34,188 nt of DNA. Source: Calditrichota bacterium. GTDB lineage: Bacteria > Electryoneota > Electryoneia > Electryoneales > Electryoneaceae. The translations under genes were made by a program, and so were the position numbers. The stretch covers positions 1-34,188 of the forward strand of contig JAANWZ010000093.1 of assembly GCA_018263585.1 (NCBI GenBank), written 5' to 3'. The notes beneath the pieces were generated by a model that was not told the DNA's origin, searched no databases, and saw only the letters and a program-made list of their open reading frames with translations. This document shows positions 8,974 through 17,783 of the stretch, in pieces; the first letter of the stretch is position 1, and every line of letters begins with the position of its first letter.

Positions 8974-11859
8974 TCATTTTGCCAGCACGACTTTCTGCGT
9001 CCGTGCCTCGCCCGCGTGCGTGACGCGCAGCAGGTAAACGCCCGCGGCGAGCGTTCCGCCCGACGTTTCCGCGGACAGGGTGACCGTGTGCCGGCCCGCG
9101 CTCATCCGCGCCGTGGACTGCGCGACCCGCTGCCCGAGCACGTTGTAGAGCGCGACCGTGACCTCGCCCGGCGCCGGAAGCGCGAGATCGACCGCGAGCG
9201 ACGGGTTGAACGGGTTCGGGTACGCGTGCCCGACGCTGAACTCGTCCGGGACGCCGACGGGCGCCGCGTCCTCGTCCGCGCCGCTCGCGGGCGCGACCGC
9301 GACGCGTGTGTACGCGCCCGAGCCGAACGTGCCATCCCCGGCGAACAGTTCCGTGATCAGCAGCTCCTCGCCCTCGCCGGTAGATGCGTCGCGGTAGTCG
9401 AATGTGATCGGGTCGCCGCTGGTGAACCCCTCGCCGTTGCCGGGATCGCCCCACGCGGTCACGATCACCGGGAACACGTCGTGAGCTGGCGCGGCCGCGC
9501 CGACCGCGAGCCCGTCGTCGAGCACCGCGACCTCTACGTCGGTCAGCGGTCCCGGCACGCCTTCACTGATCACGACCGGGTACGGCTGGTCGTTCGGCGG
9601 CACGACTTCGTACTGCTGAAACTCCGCCGGCCACGCCTTCACCGCGGTCACATCGAAGAAGCTCCAGCCGTTGTCGAGGTCGCGCGAGCCGAGGAACACG
9701 CCGTCGATCGGCGCGTCCGCGACTTCGAGCAGCTCGTGCGTGACGAGCGCGAACTCGTCGTCGAGCAGGATCACGTGCAGCATTCCGTCGAGGTAGTGCA
9801 CGGCGAGCCGGTACCAGCGGTTGTAGTCGAGGGAGGCGTTGCCGAACGGGGCCGGGTTCGGCATCCCGGGGTGCGCGTACCAGAGCCCGCCGCTGTGTCC
9901 GATGAACACCTCGAACCGATCGTCGCCGGAGTACAGGTGCACCGCCCCGGCCTGCCCGCCCGGGACCGGGAACCCGCTCAGGTAGAACCAGGTATCGACA
10001 CTCGCGCCCTCGGATTCGGCGAAGTAACGCTGGATCCCGTCGTAAACATCGTTCGGGCTCGAGACGCCGGCCGAGTACTCGCCTTCATATTGCCGGCTCG
10101 TGAACCGCCATGTGTTCGCCTCGTTCAGCACCTCCCACTCGTCGAGGCTGTCTTCGAAGTCATCGACGATCGGAATCCCGTACAGCCCGGAGTAGTAGAC
10201 GGATTCATCGAGCGGGAGCGACTCGATTTCGCCGAACACGCCGCGCACCCGGTACGTGTAGTCGCCCGCATCCGGGAGCTGGTCGGTGTACGTCTCGTCC
10301 GTGGTTTCCGCGAGCAGCAGCTCGCCGTTGCGGTAGATGTTGTAGCCGAGGAAGTCGTCGTGGTCGCCGGGGTCGATGTGCCATGCGAGCGCGACTTCGC
10401 CGGTCGCGCGATCGACTTCCGCGTCGAGCTGGTCGGGCACAGGCAGCGTGCCCGCGGGCGCGTATTCGGCCGCCCGGCGGGCGTTGACACGGCCCGCGCC
10501 GAGCAGCCCCGCGTACGAAGCGTTCAGCGAGTCGATGTTGTCCGCGCTCGCCTTGAGCACGAGCTCGAGCTGGTCGTCGTCCAACTCCGGGTGGTAGCCG
10601 AGGATGTACGCCGCGACCGAGGCCGCGTTCGGGCTCGCCATCGACGTGCCCTGCCACGCGACGTAATCCTGCGGCTGGTAATAGCCGCCGACCATCGTGC
10701 TCCAGATGCCGACGCCCGGCGCAGTGATCCCGACCCACTCGCCGTACGTCGAGAACCCGGCCTTGTAGTCGTTCGACGTGCTCGCGACGACCGCGATCGC
10801 GCCGTCGTACCCCGCCGGGTAGTTCATGTTGTCGTCGCCGTTGTTGCCCGCGGAGGCGAACAGGATCACGCCGTTGTCGCGCGCGTAGTCGATCACGTCC
10901 TGGTACGACTGCTGGTAACTCGGTCCGCCGAACGAGATCGAGATCACGCGCGTGCCGTTGTCCACCACGTACTGGATCGCGGCCATGAAGTCGGTGCCGA
11001 ACCCGCTGCCGCCGAGCGAGCCGCCGTCCACCCACGCGAACCCGGCGCGCGCGGGAAATGCGACCGCGTTCCATGACGCCGCGGCGACGCCGATTCCGTT
11101 GTCGGTGGACGCGGCCGCGGTGCCCATCACGTGCGTGCCGTGCCCGTGGATGTCCGGATACACCATGTTGTCGCGCGGGCCGTAGTCCTCGCCCACAGCC
11201 GGGTCGCCCCACAGGTCGCCGACGTCGATCGAGACGAAATCCCAGCCGGTGAGATCATCGACGAACCCGTTGTTGTCGTCGTCGATCCCGTTGTTGTCGG
11301 ACTCGTCCCAGAACCCGTCGCCGTCGAGGTCCTCGCCCGGGTTCACCCACATGTTGTTGAACAGGTCCTCGTGCGTGATCTTGCACCCGGTGTCGATCGT
11401 GGTCACGCGCACTTCGGTGTCGGACTGGAAGATGTCCCACGCCTCCGGGCACTCCATGATCTCGAGGCCCCACATGTTGAAAATGTCGAAGTCGTTCGGC
11501 ATCAGCATCGCGTGATGGAGCTCGTCGAGCTCGCTGTGGAGGATGTCGCCGCCGGTCGGGATCTTGCCGATCAGCGCGCGGCCGTCCGGCGCGTGCTCGA
11601 GACGGAACCAGCGGTTCAGGCCGTGCTCGTACCAGGACGCGTTCAGCGCCGGGTCGTTCGGCTCGTAGAAGAGGGGGACGATCTGCGCATCCGCGCCGGC
11701 GTAGCTGCGCACGACCGCCGGCATTACACCGGATTCGCGCGCCGTGTACGCCGCCTGGTCGGACAGTTCCAGGATGAGACGGGTCGGCATCTCCGCGGAG
11801 AACGCGGAGGAGATGATCAGGAGCGAAAGAGTGATGACAACGGGCAATCTGAGCAGCAT
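8974..11859 (-). CDS. Secreted S8 (subtilisin-like) serine peptidase with FlgD/T9SS-like C-terminal sorting domain
   Basis: Signal peptide MLLRLPVVITLSLLIISSAFSA; triad motifs TTIDTG, HGHGTHVMGT, GTSMASPNAA; C-terminal YPNPFNPS...VALYNVLGQRV...AGVYLLRV; GGAGGG RBS upstream. Confidence 0.93.
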   Translation of the reverse strand: MLLRLPVVITLSLLIISSAFSAEMPTRLILELSDQAAYTARESGVMPAVVRSYAGADAQIVPLFYEPNDPALNASWYEHGLNRWFRLEHAPDGRALIGKIPTGGDILHSELDELHHAMLMPNDFDIFNMWGLEIMECPEAWDIFQSDTEVRVTTIDTGCKITHEDLFNNMWVNPGEDLDGDGFWDESDNNGIDDDNNGFVDDLTGWDFVSIDVGDLWGDPAVGEDYGPRDNMVYPDIHGHGTHVMGTAAASTDNGIGVAAASWNAVAFPARAGFAWVDGGSLGGSGFGTDFMAAIQYVVDNGTRVISISFGGPSYQQSYQDVIDYARDNGVILFASAGNNGDDNMNYPAGYDGAIAVVASTSNDYKAGFSTYGEWVGITAPGVGIWSTMVGGYYQPQDYVAWQGTSMASPNAASVAAYILGYHPELDDDQLELVLKASADNIDSLNASYAGLLGAGRVNARRAAEYAPAGTLPVPDQLDAEVDRATGEVALAWHIDPGDHDDFLGYNIYRNGELLLAETTDETYTDQLPDAGDYTYRVRGVFGEIESLPLDESVYYSGLYGIPIVDDFEDSLDEWEVLNEANTWRFTSRQYEGEYSAGVSSPNDVYDGIQRYFAESEGASVDTWFYLSGFPVPGGQAGAVHLYSGDDRFEVFIGHSGGLWYAHPGMPNPAPFGNASLDYNRWYRLAVHYLDGMLHVILLDDEFALVTHELLEVADAPIDGVFLGSRDLDNGWSFFDVTAVKAWPAEFQQYEVVPPNDQPYPVVISEGVPGPLTDVEVAVLDDGLAVGAAAPAHDVFPVIVTAWGDPGNGEGFTSGDPITFDYRDASTGEGEELLITELFAGDGTFGSGAYTRVAVAPASGADEDAAPVGVPDEFSVGHAYPNPFNPSLAVDLALPAPGEVTVALYNVLGQRVAQSTARMSAGRHTVTLSAETSGGTLAAGVYLLRVTHAGEARTQKVVLAK

Positions 11860-12098
11860 GAGGATGTTCCCTCCACGAAGTAGCCGTGCGGGCAGACGGC
11901 GTTCGGCGCCGTTCGCCGTGTTCACGTTGGAACAGGATGATCCGACCCGCGGTCACGGTGCAAAGATTATGACCGCCGCAGGTGTGTGACCCGTTCGCAC
12001 TGACGAAAGAAACAGGATACGGGCGGCGTGCGTCCCGTGCAACGGATCGCGGGGCGTGGGGAGAGAATGCGCCGTGCTTGTCCAGGATGGCGCAGTTG

Positions 12099-12129
12099 CA
12101 GGCCCGCGGTTGCTCGCAACCGCGGCTGA
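12099..12129 (+). repeat. 31-bp palindromic element CAGGCCCGCGGTTGCTCGCAACCGCGGCTGA
   Basis: Reverse complement of 31943..31973 with one loop substitution. Confidence 0.85.
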
Positions 12130-12145
12130 TCGACCGTTGGATCAA

Positions 12146-12189
12146 CCGCGGTGACCCGGCTTCGCGCCGCTACGCCGCGGTCCCCGCGG
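12146..12189. repeat. Hairpin related to the 55-bp tandem repeat (CCGCGGTGACC...GGTCCCCGCGG)
   Basis: Shares CCGCGGTGAC...GTCCCCGCGGGCATG with 991..1140. Confidence 0.7.
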
Positions 12190-12234
12190 GCATGAACCCG
12201 TCGCCTGCCGCGATCTGTCCCGTCGCGCGCCGGA

Positions 12235-12816
12235 TCAACCTTCGAGCAGCTCGCTCAGCTTCCCGTCGAACGCGAGCAGCGTCTGCCGGTCGAACAGGCA
12301 GAGACGGATTTCGCGAACTGAGCTCTCGTCCTCTTTGTCGAGGTACTTGCGGATCGTGTCGAGGATGATCCCGGCGGCGCGCTCGAGCGGGAACGCGAAG
12401 ATCCCGGTGGACACGGCCGGGAAGCTGATCGACTCGACGCCGTACTCGTCCGCCATCACGAGCGCGCACTTGATCGCGGAGGCGAGCTTCGCGTCCTCGT
12501 CGCCTTCGCCCCAGCGCGGGCCGACGGTGTGGATCACCCAGCGCGCGGGGAGGTCGCCGGCGGAGGTGATCACGCACGTGCCGGCCGCGACCGGCGCGAA
12601 CTTCTTCGACTCTGCGCGGATCACCGGTCCCCCGCGGTTCGCGATCGCCGCCGCGACGCCGCCGCCGTGCTGCATGTGGCTGCCGGCCGCGTTCACGATC
12701 GCGTCCACGCCTTCGACCGTGATGTCGCCGCTCACGAGCACGAGTTTGCGCCCGGTCGCGTGTGTCCACGTGCGGAACTGCTCGTTCGTCGCTGCAGCCA
12801 TCGCATGCCCCCTCAT
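12235..12816 (-). CDS. Macro-domain protein (ADP-ribose binding/hydrolase type)
   Basis: GDITVEGVDAIVNAAGSHMQHGGGVAAAIANRGG and SFPAVSTGIFAFPLERAA. Confidence 0.92.
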   Translation of the reverse strand: MRGHAMAAATNEQFRTWTHATGRKLVLVSGDITVEGVDAIVNAAGSHMQHGGGVAAAIANRGGPVIRAESKKFAPVAAGTCVITSAGDLPARWVIHTVGPRWGEGDEDAKLASAIKCALVMADEYGVESISFPAVSTGIFAFPLERAAGIILDTIRKYLDKEDESSVREIRLCLFDRQTLLAFDGKLSELLEG

Positions 12817-12883
12817 CCTGTTGACTCTCCTGCATCTCGTTAGTTAGACCCGCGTGCGCCCGGCCGGCAAATGCGCGCGATCG

Positions 12884-13055
12884 TGTCATCCTGAACAAGC
12901 GCGGCGTTCGTCTCATGCCTCCGCACCGACGACATACGTATACGAGGATCTACGCGGTACACTACCCGGGGTTATTCGACACGCACCCTGCGCGGTACTT
13001 GCCGGTAGATCCTTCACCCCCGCACACACTGACGTGCGGGGGTTCAGGATGACAC
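12884..13055. repeat. Inverted-repeat intergenic element (class B)
   Basis: TGTCATCCTGAAC at left, GTTCAGGATGACAC at right; right arm nearly identical to those at about 931-970 and 33940-33990. Confidence 0.8.
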
Positions 13056-13101
13056 TCTCGGCGGCCGGCGACGCGTTCCAGCCGAGGGCGCATCCTGATC
13101 G

Positions 13102-14694
13102 CTACTGCGGCAACAGCACCGGCATTCCCATCATCGGCCAGATGAACGCGATGAACACTGCGAGCACGGCCATCAGCAGCACGCTCGCCGGCGCCCCGAC
13201 CTTGAAGAACTCCCCGGATTTGAACTGACCGCTCTCGTAGGCGATCGCGTTCGGCGCGGCGCCGACGAGGAACAGGAACGGCATCCCTGCCACGGCGAGG
13301 CTCGCCCAGAACACGACTTCCGGCGCCACGTGCACGTATTGCGCGATCACGAGCGCGACCGGCAGGCTGATCGCGATCGCGGCCACGTTCATGATCAGGT
13401 TTGTCATCAGCAGCACGAACGCCGCGATCCCGAGCACGAAGATGAACCAGTTCGCGTTTTCGAGCAGCATGATGAACTGGACCGCGAGCCAGCGCGCGGC
13501 GCCGGTCTGCCACAGGCAGAAGCCGATGCTCATCGCCCCGCCGAACAGGAGGATGATGTTCCACGGGATCTCTTCGAGGTCCTTCAGGTTCAGGATCCTG
13601 AACAGGAAGAAGAGGATGGTCGTGGTCAGGATGATCGCGCTCTTGTTGAACGGGGCGAGCGCGGGCACGAACGAGCGCAGGCTGAGGAACACGATCACTC
13701 CGGCGACGAGCACGACCGCGGTCCATTCGCCGCGTTTCATCGGGCCGAGCCGTGAATACAGCGCGTGCGCCCGTTCGCGCAGCCCGGGGATGTGCGCCTT
13801 TTCCGGCCGGTACACGAGCAGCATGTAGCCCCAGAGCAGCACGGTCATCGCCACCCCGACCGGAAACATGTAGTACGAGTACTCGAAGAACGTGATCTCG
13901 CGTCCGACGATGTCCTTGAAGAAGGCGATTCCGACCGCGCCACGGGCCGCGCCGAGCAGGGTGATGATGCTGCCCGCGCCCGCGACGAACGCCATCCCGA
14001 TAAACAATCCCTTGCCGAACCGGGTCGGCGTCGTCGAGTGCGAGTACATCGTGTAGATTGCGCGCAGCAGCGGGTACATCGCGGCCGCGACCGCGGTGTG
14101 CGCCATCACCAGCGTCATCGCGGACGTCATCAGGAACACGCCGAGCAGAATCAGCGCGGTCCGCTCGCCGACGACGACCAGCATCCGGTACGCGAGCCGC
14201 TGGGTCAGGCCCGTCTTCGAGAACACCTTCCCGATGATCAGCGACCCGAAGATGAACCACACCGACGGGTCGAAGAAGTCGGTGAACGCAACGCGCGGGT
14301 CGCGGATGAGGAACATCGCCTGGAACACCGCGATCGCGATCGAGGTGACCCCGATCGGGACGACTTCGAACACCCACCACACCGCCGCGAGCAGGAACAG
14401 CCCGATCGCGGCCTTTCCTTCCCGCGAGAGCGCGAACACATCGCCGACCGGATCGGTCGCGTCCGGCCAGGACGGGGAGAGGAACACGCCGGTGAACAGC
14501 GCGAGCCCGAGCGCGATCAGCGCGATGCGCCTGAGATCGAGCGGCGCCCGCCGTTCCGCGAGCGTGATTTCGCCCGGTTTCTCCGGCAGAGATTCGGGGT
14601 GAGCGCGGGAGTCCGCGCCCGACACCGGCTTCTTCTCTTTCCTGCTCGTGTCGGAGGGCTTTTTGTGAACAAAATCACGAATACCGGCAAACAT
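13102..14694 (-). CDS. SLC13/DASS-family anion permease (divergent)
   Basis: Multi-helix protein; WWVFEVVPIGVTSIAIAVFQAMF, FGSLIIGKVFSKTGL, FLVGAAPNAIAYESGQF; GGAG RBS before MFAGIRDF start. Confidence 0.85.
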   Translation of the reverse strand: MFAGIRDFVHKKPSDTSRKEKKPVSGADSRAHPESLPEKPGEITLAERRAPLDLRRIALIALGLALFTGVFLSPSWPDATDPVGDVFALSREGKAAIGLFLLAAVWWVFEVVPIGVTSIAIAVFQAMFLIRDPRVAFTDFFDPSVWFIFGSLIIGKVFSKTGLTQRLAYRMLVVVGERTALILLGVFLMTSAMTLVMAHTAVAAAMYPLLRAIYTMYSHSTTPTRFGKGLFIGMAFVAGAGSIITLLGAARGAVGIAFFKDIVGREITFFEYSYYMFPVGVAMTVLLWGYMLLVYRPEKAHIPGLRERAHALYSRLGPMKRGEWTAVVLVAGVIVFLSLRSFVPALAPFNKSAIILTTTILFFLFRILNLKDLEEIPWNIILLFGGAMSIGFCLWQTGAARWLAVQFIMLLENANWFIFVLGIAAFVLLMTNLIMNVAAIAISLPVALVIAQYVHVAPEVVFWASLAVAGMPFLFLVGAAPNAIAYESGQFKSGEFFKVGAPASVLLMAVLAVFIAFIWPMMGMPVLLPQ

Positions 14695-14707
14695 AGTCTG
14701 CGCTCCG

Positions 14708-15229
14708 TCACAGAACCATCTTCGCGACCGCGTGCAGCACATCGATCGAACGGACGACGCCGACGATCTTCCCATCGCGGAGCACGGGCAGCATGTACAC
14801 GTTGTTGACCACGATCTCGCGCACCGCGTGCAGCAGCGTGTCCGTGACCTGGATCGTGTGTACGATCGGGTTCATCACTTCGCTCACCGGCCGGTTCGCC
14901 TGCTCCGCGATGTCGCCCTCTTCCGCGGCGAACACGTCGCTCAGATTCGGGTCGACGTGGATGTCGTACGTGCTCCGGATCCCCTCGTCCGCATCTTCGA
15001 GCAGGTAGGAGGGGAGCAGCCCGCGCAGGATGTCCCGCCGGCGAACGAATCCCATCAGGCGGTAGGTTTCGTCGAACACGAGCACGACCCGCGGGATCGA
15101 CCGGCGGCCGTCCGTTTCCACCTCGGCGGTCTCCATCTCGGCTATCGCCTGGCGGACCGTGAACCAGTACGGGATGTGGGGGTAGAGGTCGAGGGGGACC
15201 ATGATGTCCCCGGCGGTCAGGTTCTCCAT
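14708..15229 (-). CDS. CBS-domain pair protein
   Basis: TAGDIMVPLDLYPHIPYWFTVRQAIAEM...MGFVRRRDIL and VSEVMNPIVHTIQVTDTLLHAVREIVVNNVYMLPVLRDGKIVGVVRSIDVL; AGGGAGG RBS. Confidence 0.88.
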   Translation of the reverse strand: MENLTAGDIMVPLDLYPHIPYWFTVRQAIAEMETAEVETDGRRSIPRVVLVFDETYRLMGFVRRRDILRGLLPSYLLEDADEGIRSTYDIHVDPNLSDVFAAEEGDIAEQANRPVSEVMNPIVHTIQVTDTLLHAVREIVVNNVYMLPVLRDGKIVGVVRSIDVLHAVAKMVL

Positions 15230-15264
15230 CGGGCCTCCCTTGCAGCGAAAGTCGTCGCCGCCGC

Positions 15265-15654
15265 TCACTCACTCGCCCGGCGCTCGCGCTGTCGCGCGAG
15301 CGCCCGCTCCACCGTGGTGAGGATCTGTTCCTTGCGGAAAGGCTTGTGAATATAGTCGAAAACACCGAGCTCGCGCGCCTGCTCCGAGCTCTGATAATCC
15401 CCAAAGGCTGTGATCAGAATCACGAGTTCATCGCGCTCCTTCCCGCGAACGAGCCGGAGCACGTCGAGCCCGTCCAGCTTCGGCATGCTCAGATCGGTGA
15501 TGATGAGGTCGAACCGGTGTTGCGCGAGCAACCGCGGGATTTCGAGCGCGTTGTTTGTCGTCACGACCTCGTACGGCGTCTTCTCGCGGATTATCCGTTC
15601 GAGCAACACGAGCATGTCGGGCTCGTCGTCCACGGCAAGGATGCTCTCGCTCAT
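15265..15654 (-). CDS. REC-only response regulator
   Basis: ILAVDDEPDM, DLIITDLSMPKLDG, ITAFGD, IHKPF; ATG overlaps the kinase stop (ATGA). Confidence 0.93.
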   Translation of the reverse strand: MSESILAVDDEPDMLVLLERIIREKTPYEVVTTNNALEIPRLLAQHRFDLIITDLSMPKLDGLDVLRLVRGKERDELVILITAFGDYQSSEQARELGVFDYIHKPFRKEQILTTVERALARQRERRASE

Positions 15655-17783
15655 GAAGCCGCCTCCGGGTTGAATTCAGCGTCGTACACCGGAATCCGAA
15701 TCGTGAACGTCGTCCCCGAGTCGTTTCTCCGGTCCTCGCCGGCGGTTCGAGTTTCGAACTCTATTTCCCCGCCCCATTTCCTCACCAGCCCGTAGCAGAG
15801 CGAAAGCCCGAGCCCGGTCCCCTCGCCGAATTCCTTCGTCGTGAAGAACGGGTCGAACACGCGCGGGCGGATCTCTTCAGGGATGCCGCGGCCGTTGTCC
15901 TTCACGCAGAGCTGGACCCAGCCGTCGCCCGCGCGGTTCGCGACGATCTGCACCACTCCCCGCTTGTGATCGATCGCGGCGGCGGCGTTGTTCACGAGGT
16001 TGAGCAGCACCTGCTGAATCTCGCGCGAGTCGCCGTTCACCGGCGGCAGGTTGTCGTCGATTTCGACCTCGAGCTCGGTCTTCTTCACAAGGTGCGTCTT
16101 GCGCACGAATTCGGCGAGCCGGTGCACGCTCTCCGCGAGGTCGGCGTGTTTGCGCACGGCGTGTTCGGACCGGGAGAACCCGAGCAGGTCGTTGACAATC
16201 GTCTGCGCCTGGTTCGCGTTTGCCTCGATCTTCTCCAGGTCCCGGTAGATGTCGCTGTCCGGCTCGAACCGCTCCTTCAGCAGGTCGGTGAACCCGAGGA
16301 TGATCGCGAGCGGGTTGCTGATCTCGTGCGCGACTCCGGAGGCGAGCAGGCCGATCGAGGCCAGTTTTTCCGCGTTGTACATTTTCTGGTCGAACTCGTG
16401 CTTTTCCGTAACATCCTTGACGACGGCGGTGTGGCCCTCGAACTGGCCGTCCTCGCTGCGGAAGGGAGTGCGCGAGATGTCCACGGTGATTCTGCGGCCG
16501 TCCTTCGTCACGCGCTGCGTGATGAAGTTGCGCACGTACCCGTGTTGCCGCACGAGCTCATCGAGCCGCGCGATCTCCTCGTCGGGATCGATGTCCGGCG
16601 GGATCAACCTGCGGAACGTCTGCCCGAGCATCTCCTCGGGCGTGTAGCCGAAGATGAGCTGCGCGCCCCGGTTCCACATCTGGATGTGATTCTCGTTGTC
16701 GAACACGATGATCGCATCGACGCTGTTCGTGAGGATGCTCGCAATGATCTGGTCCTGTTCGCCGACGAGCAGTTTGAGCCGGCGCGATGTGCGTTGCTGG
16801 TAGCCGGCGACGAGCATCCCCGCGAGCAGCATGATCAGCAGCAGGCCGCCGAGTGTGAAAAACTCGCGGCGGTAGATCGTGTCCACGTCCGCGAGCAGTC
16901 CCTCCGCAGAGGTGACGAGCGCGAGCCGGCCGAGCGGGTGATCGACGAATTGTTCGCCGGACACTGTCGCGTACGATACGAACATCAGCCGGTTGCCGCG
17001 CTCGCCCGGCGCCGCGAGCTCCGCTTCCACGAACCCGCGCGGTTCCGCCGCGAGCCGACTCGCGAGCGGCTCGTTCACATCCTGGAGAAACCGCGCCCCG
17101 GCGAACGGTCCCGTTCCCGCCGACTCCGCGCCCGGCACCGACTTCAGGGAACCGTCCCGCTCGACCAGGTACATGTTCCCGCCGCCCGTTTCGATCTCCC
17201 CGAACATCGCCGCGAGCAGGGCGTGCACGCTTACGCGCGCGTAGAAACGGACTCCCGGTTTGCCCGCGCCGCGCTCCCCGGCGCCGAGCAACAGGTACGT
17301 TTCGCTCGCGCCGGTCGTATCGGTGACTTCGACGAGCAGGCCAATATCCTTCGGCGCGTGCACCGCCGCGTTCTCCGGCGGGTTCGGCAACCCGACTTCA
17401 TAGACGAGAAACGGCGGCGCGCTCGCGTCGAGCCGACCGATCTGCGTCACCCCGAGCCGTCGCGTCCGTTCGACCGCGATCCGCATCGTTCTCTCCAGCT
17501 CCGAACGGCCGGCCGCCCGCGAGTGGCGCTCGAGGCCGGCGACCTCGGCCTGGATCACGTTCAGCGACCAGCGAATCCGGTCGGCGGCCTGATCGACGAT
17601 CCGCAGCTGTTGCCGGCTGAAGTCATCCTTGAGCCGGTTGCGCACCACGCGCGCGTTGTTGTACACGCTCACCGCCGACGCGAGAAACACGAGCGCGAAC
17701 AGGCCCGCGGTCACCGGCAGCAGAAGCGGCGACTGGATCCAGCGCACCCACAGCCTGCTCAGTCTGGCACGCAGCGACCTCAT
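15651..17783 (-). CDS. Membrane sensor histidine kinase (TM - extracytoplasmic sensor - TM - PAS - HisKA - HATPase)
   Basis: LASGVAHEISNPLAIILGFTDLL H-box; KDNGRGIPEEIRPRVFDPFFTTK and GTGLGLSLCYGLV; PAS segment IIVFDNENHIQMWNRGAQLIFGYTPEEMLGQ. Confidence 0.93.
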   Translation of the reverse strand: MRSLRARLSRLWVRWIQSPLLLPVTAGLFALVFLASAVSVYNNARVVRNRLKDDFSRQQLRIVDQAADRIRWSLNVIQAEVAGLERHSRAAGRSELERTMRIAVERTRRLGVTQIGRLDASAPPFLVYEVGLPNPPENAAVHAPKDIGLLVEVTDTTGASETYLLLGAGERGAGKPGVRFYARVSVHALLAAMFGEIETGGGNMYLVERDGSLKSVPGAESAGTGPFAGARFLQDVNEPLASRLAAEPRGFVEAELAAPGERGNRLMFVSYATVSGEQFVDHPLGRLALVTSAEGLLADVDTIYRREFFTLGGLLLIMLLAGMLVAGYQQRTSRRLKLLVGEQDQIIASILTNSVDAIIVFDNENHIQMWNRGAQLIFGYTPEEMLGQTFRRLIPPDIDPDEEIARLDELVRQHGYVRNFITQRVTKDGRRITVDISRTPFRSEDGQFEGHTAVVKDVTEKHEFDQKMYNAEKLASIGLLASGVAHEISNPLAIILGFTDLLKERFEPDSDIYRDLEKIEANANQAQTIVNDLLGFSRSEHAVRKHADLAESVHRLAEFVRKTHLVKKTELEVEIDDNLPPVNGDSREIQQVLLNLVNNAAAAIDHKRGVVQIVANRAGDGWVQLCVKDNGRGIPEEIRPRVFDPFFTTKEFGEGTGLGLSLCYGLVRKWGGEIEFETRTAGEDRRNDSGTTFTIRIPVYDAEFNPEAAS

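Noticed and set aside
9016-11076. Long plus-strand ORF of 686 aa
   Set aside because: Shadow ORF opposite the S8 peptidase; Arg/Val/Glu/Asp-rich composition typical of antisense frames in high-GC DNA.
12962-14380. Minus-strand 472-aa ORF
   Set aside because: Out-of-frame shadow of the SLC13 permease.
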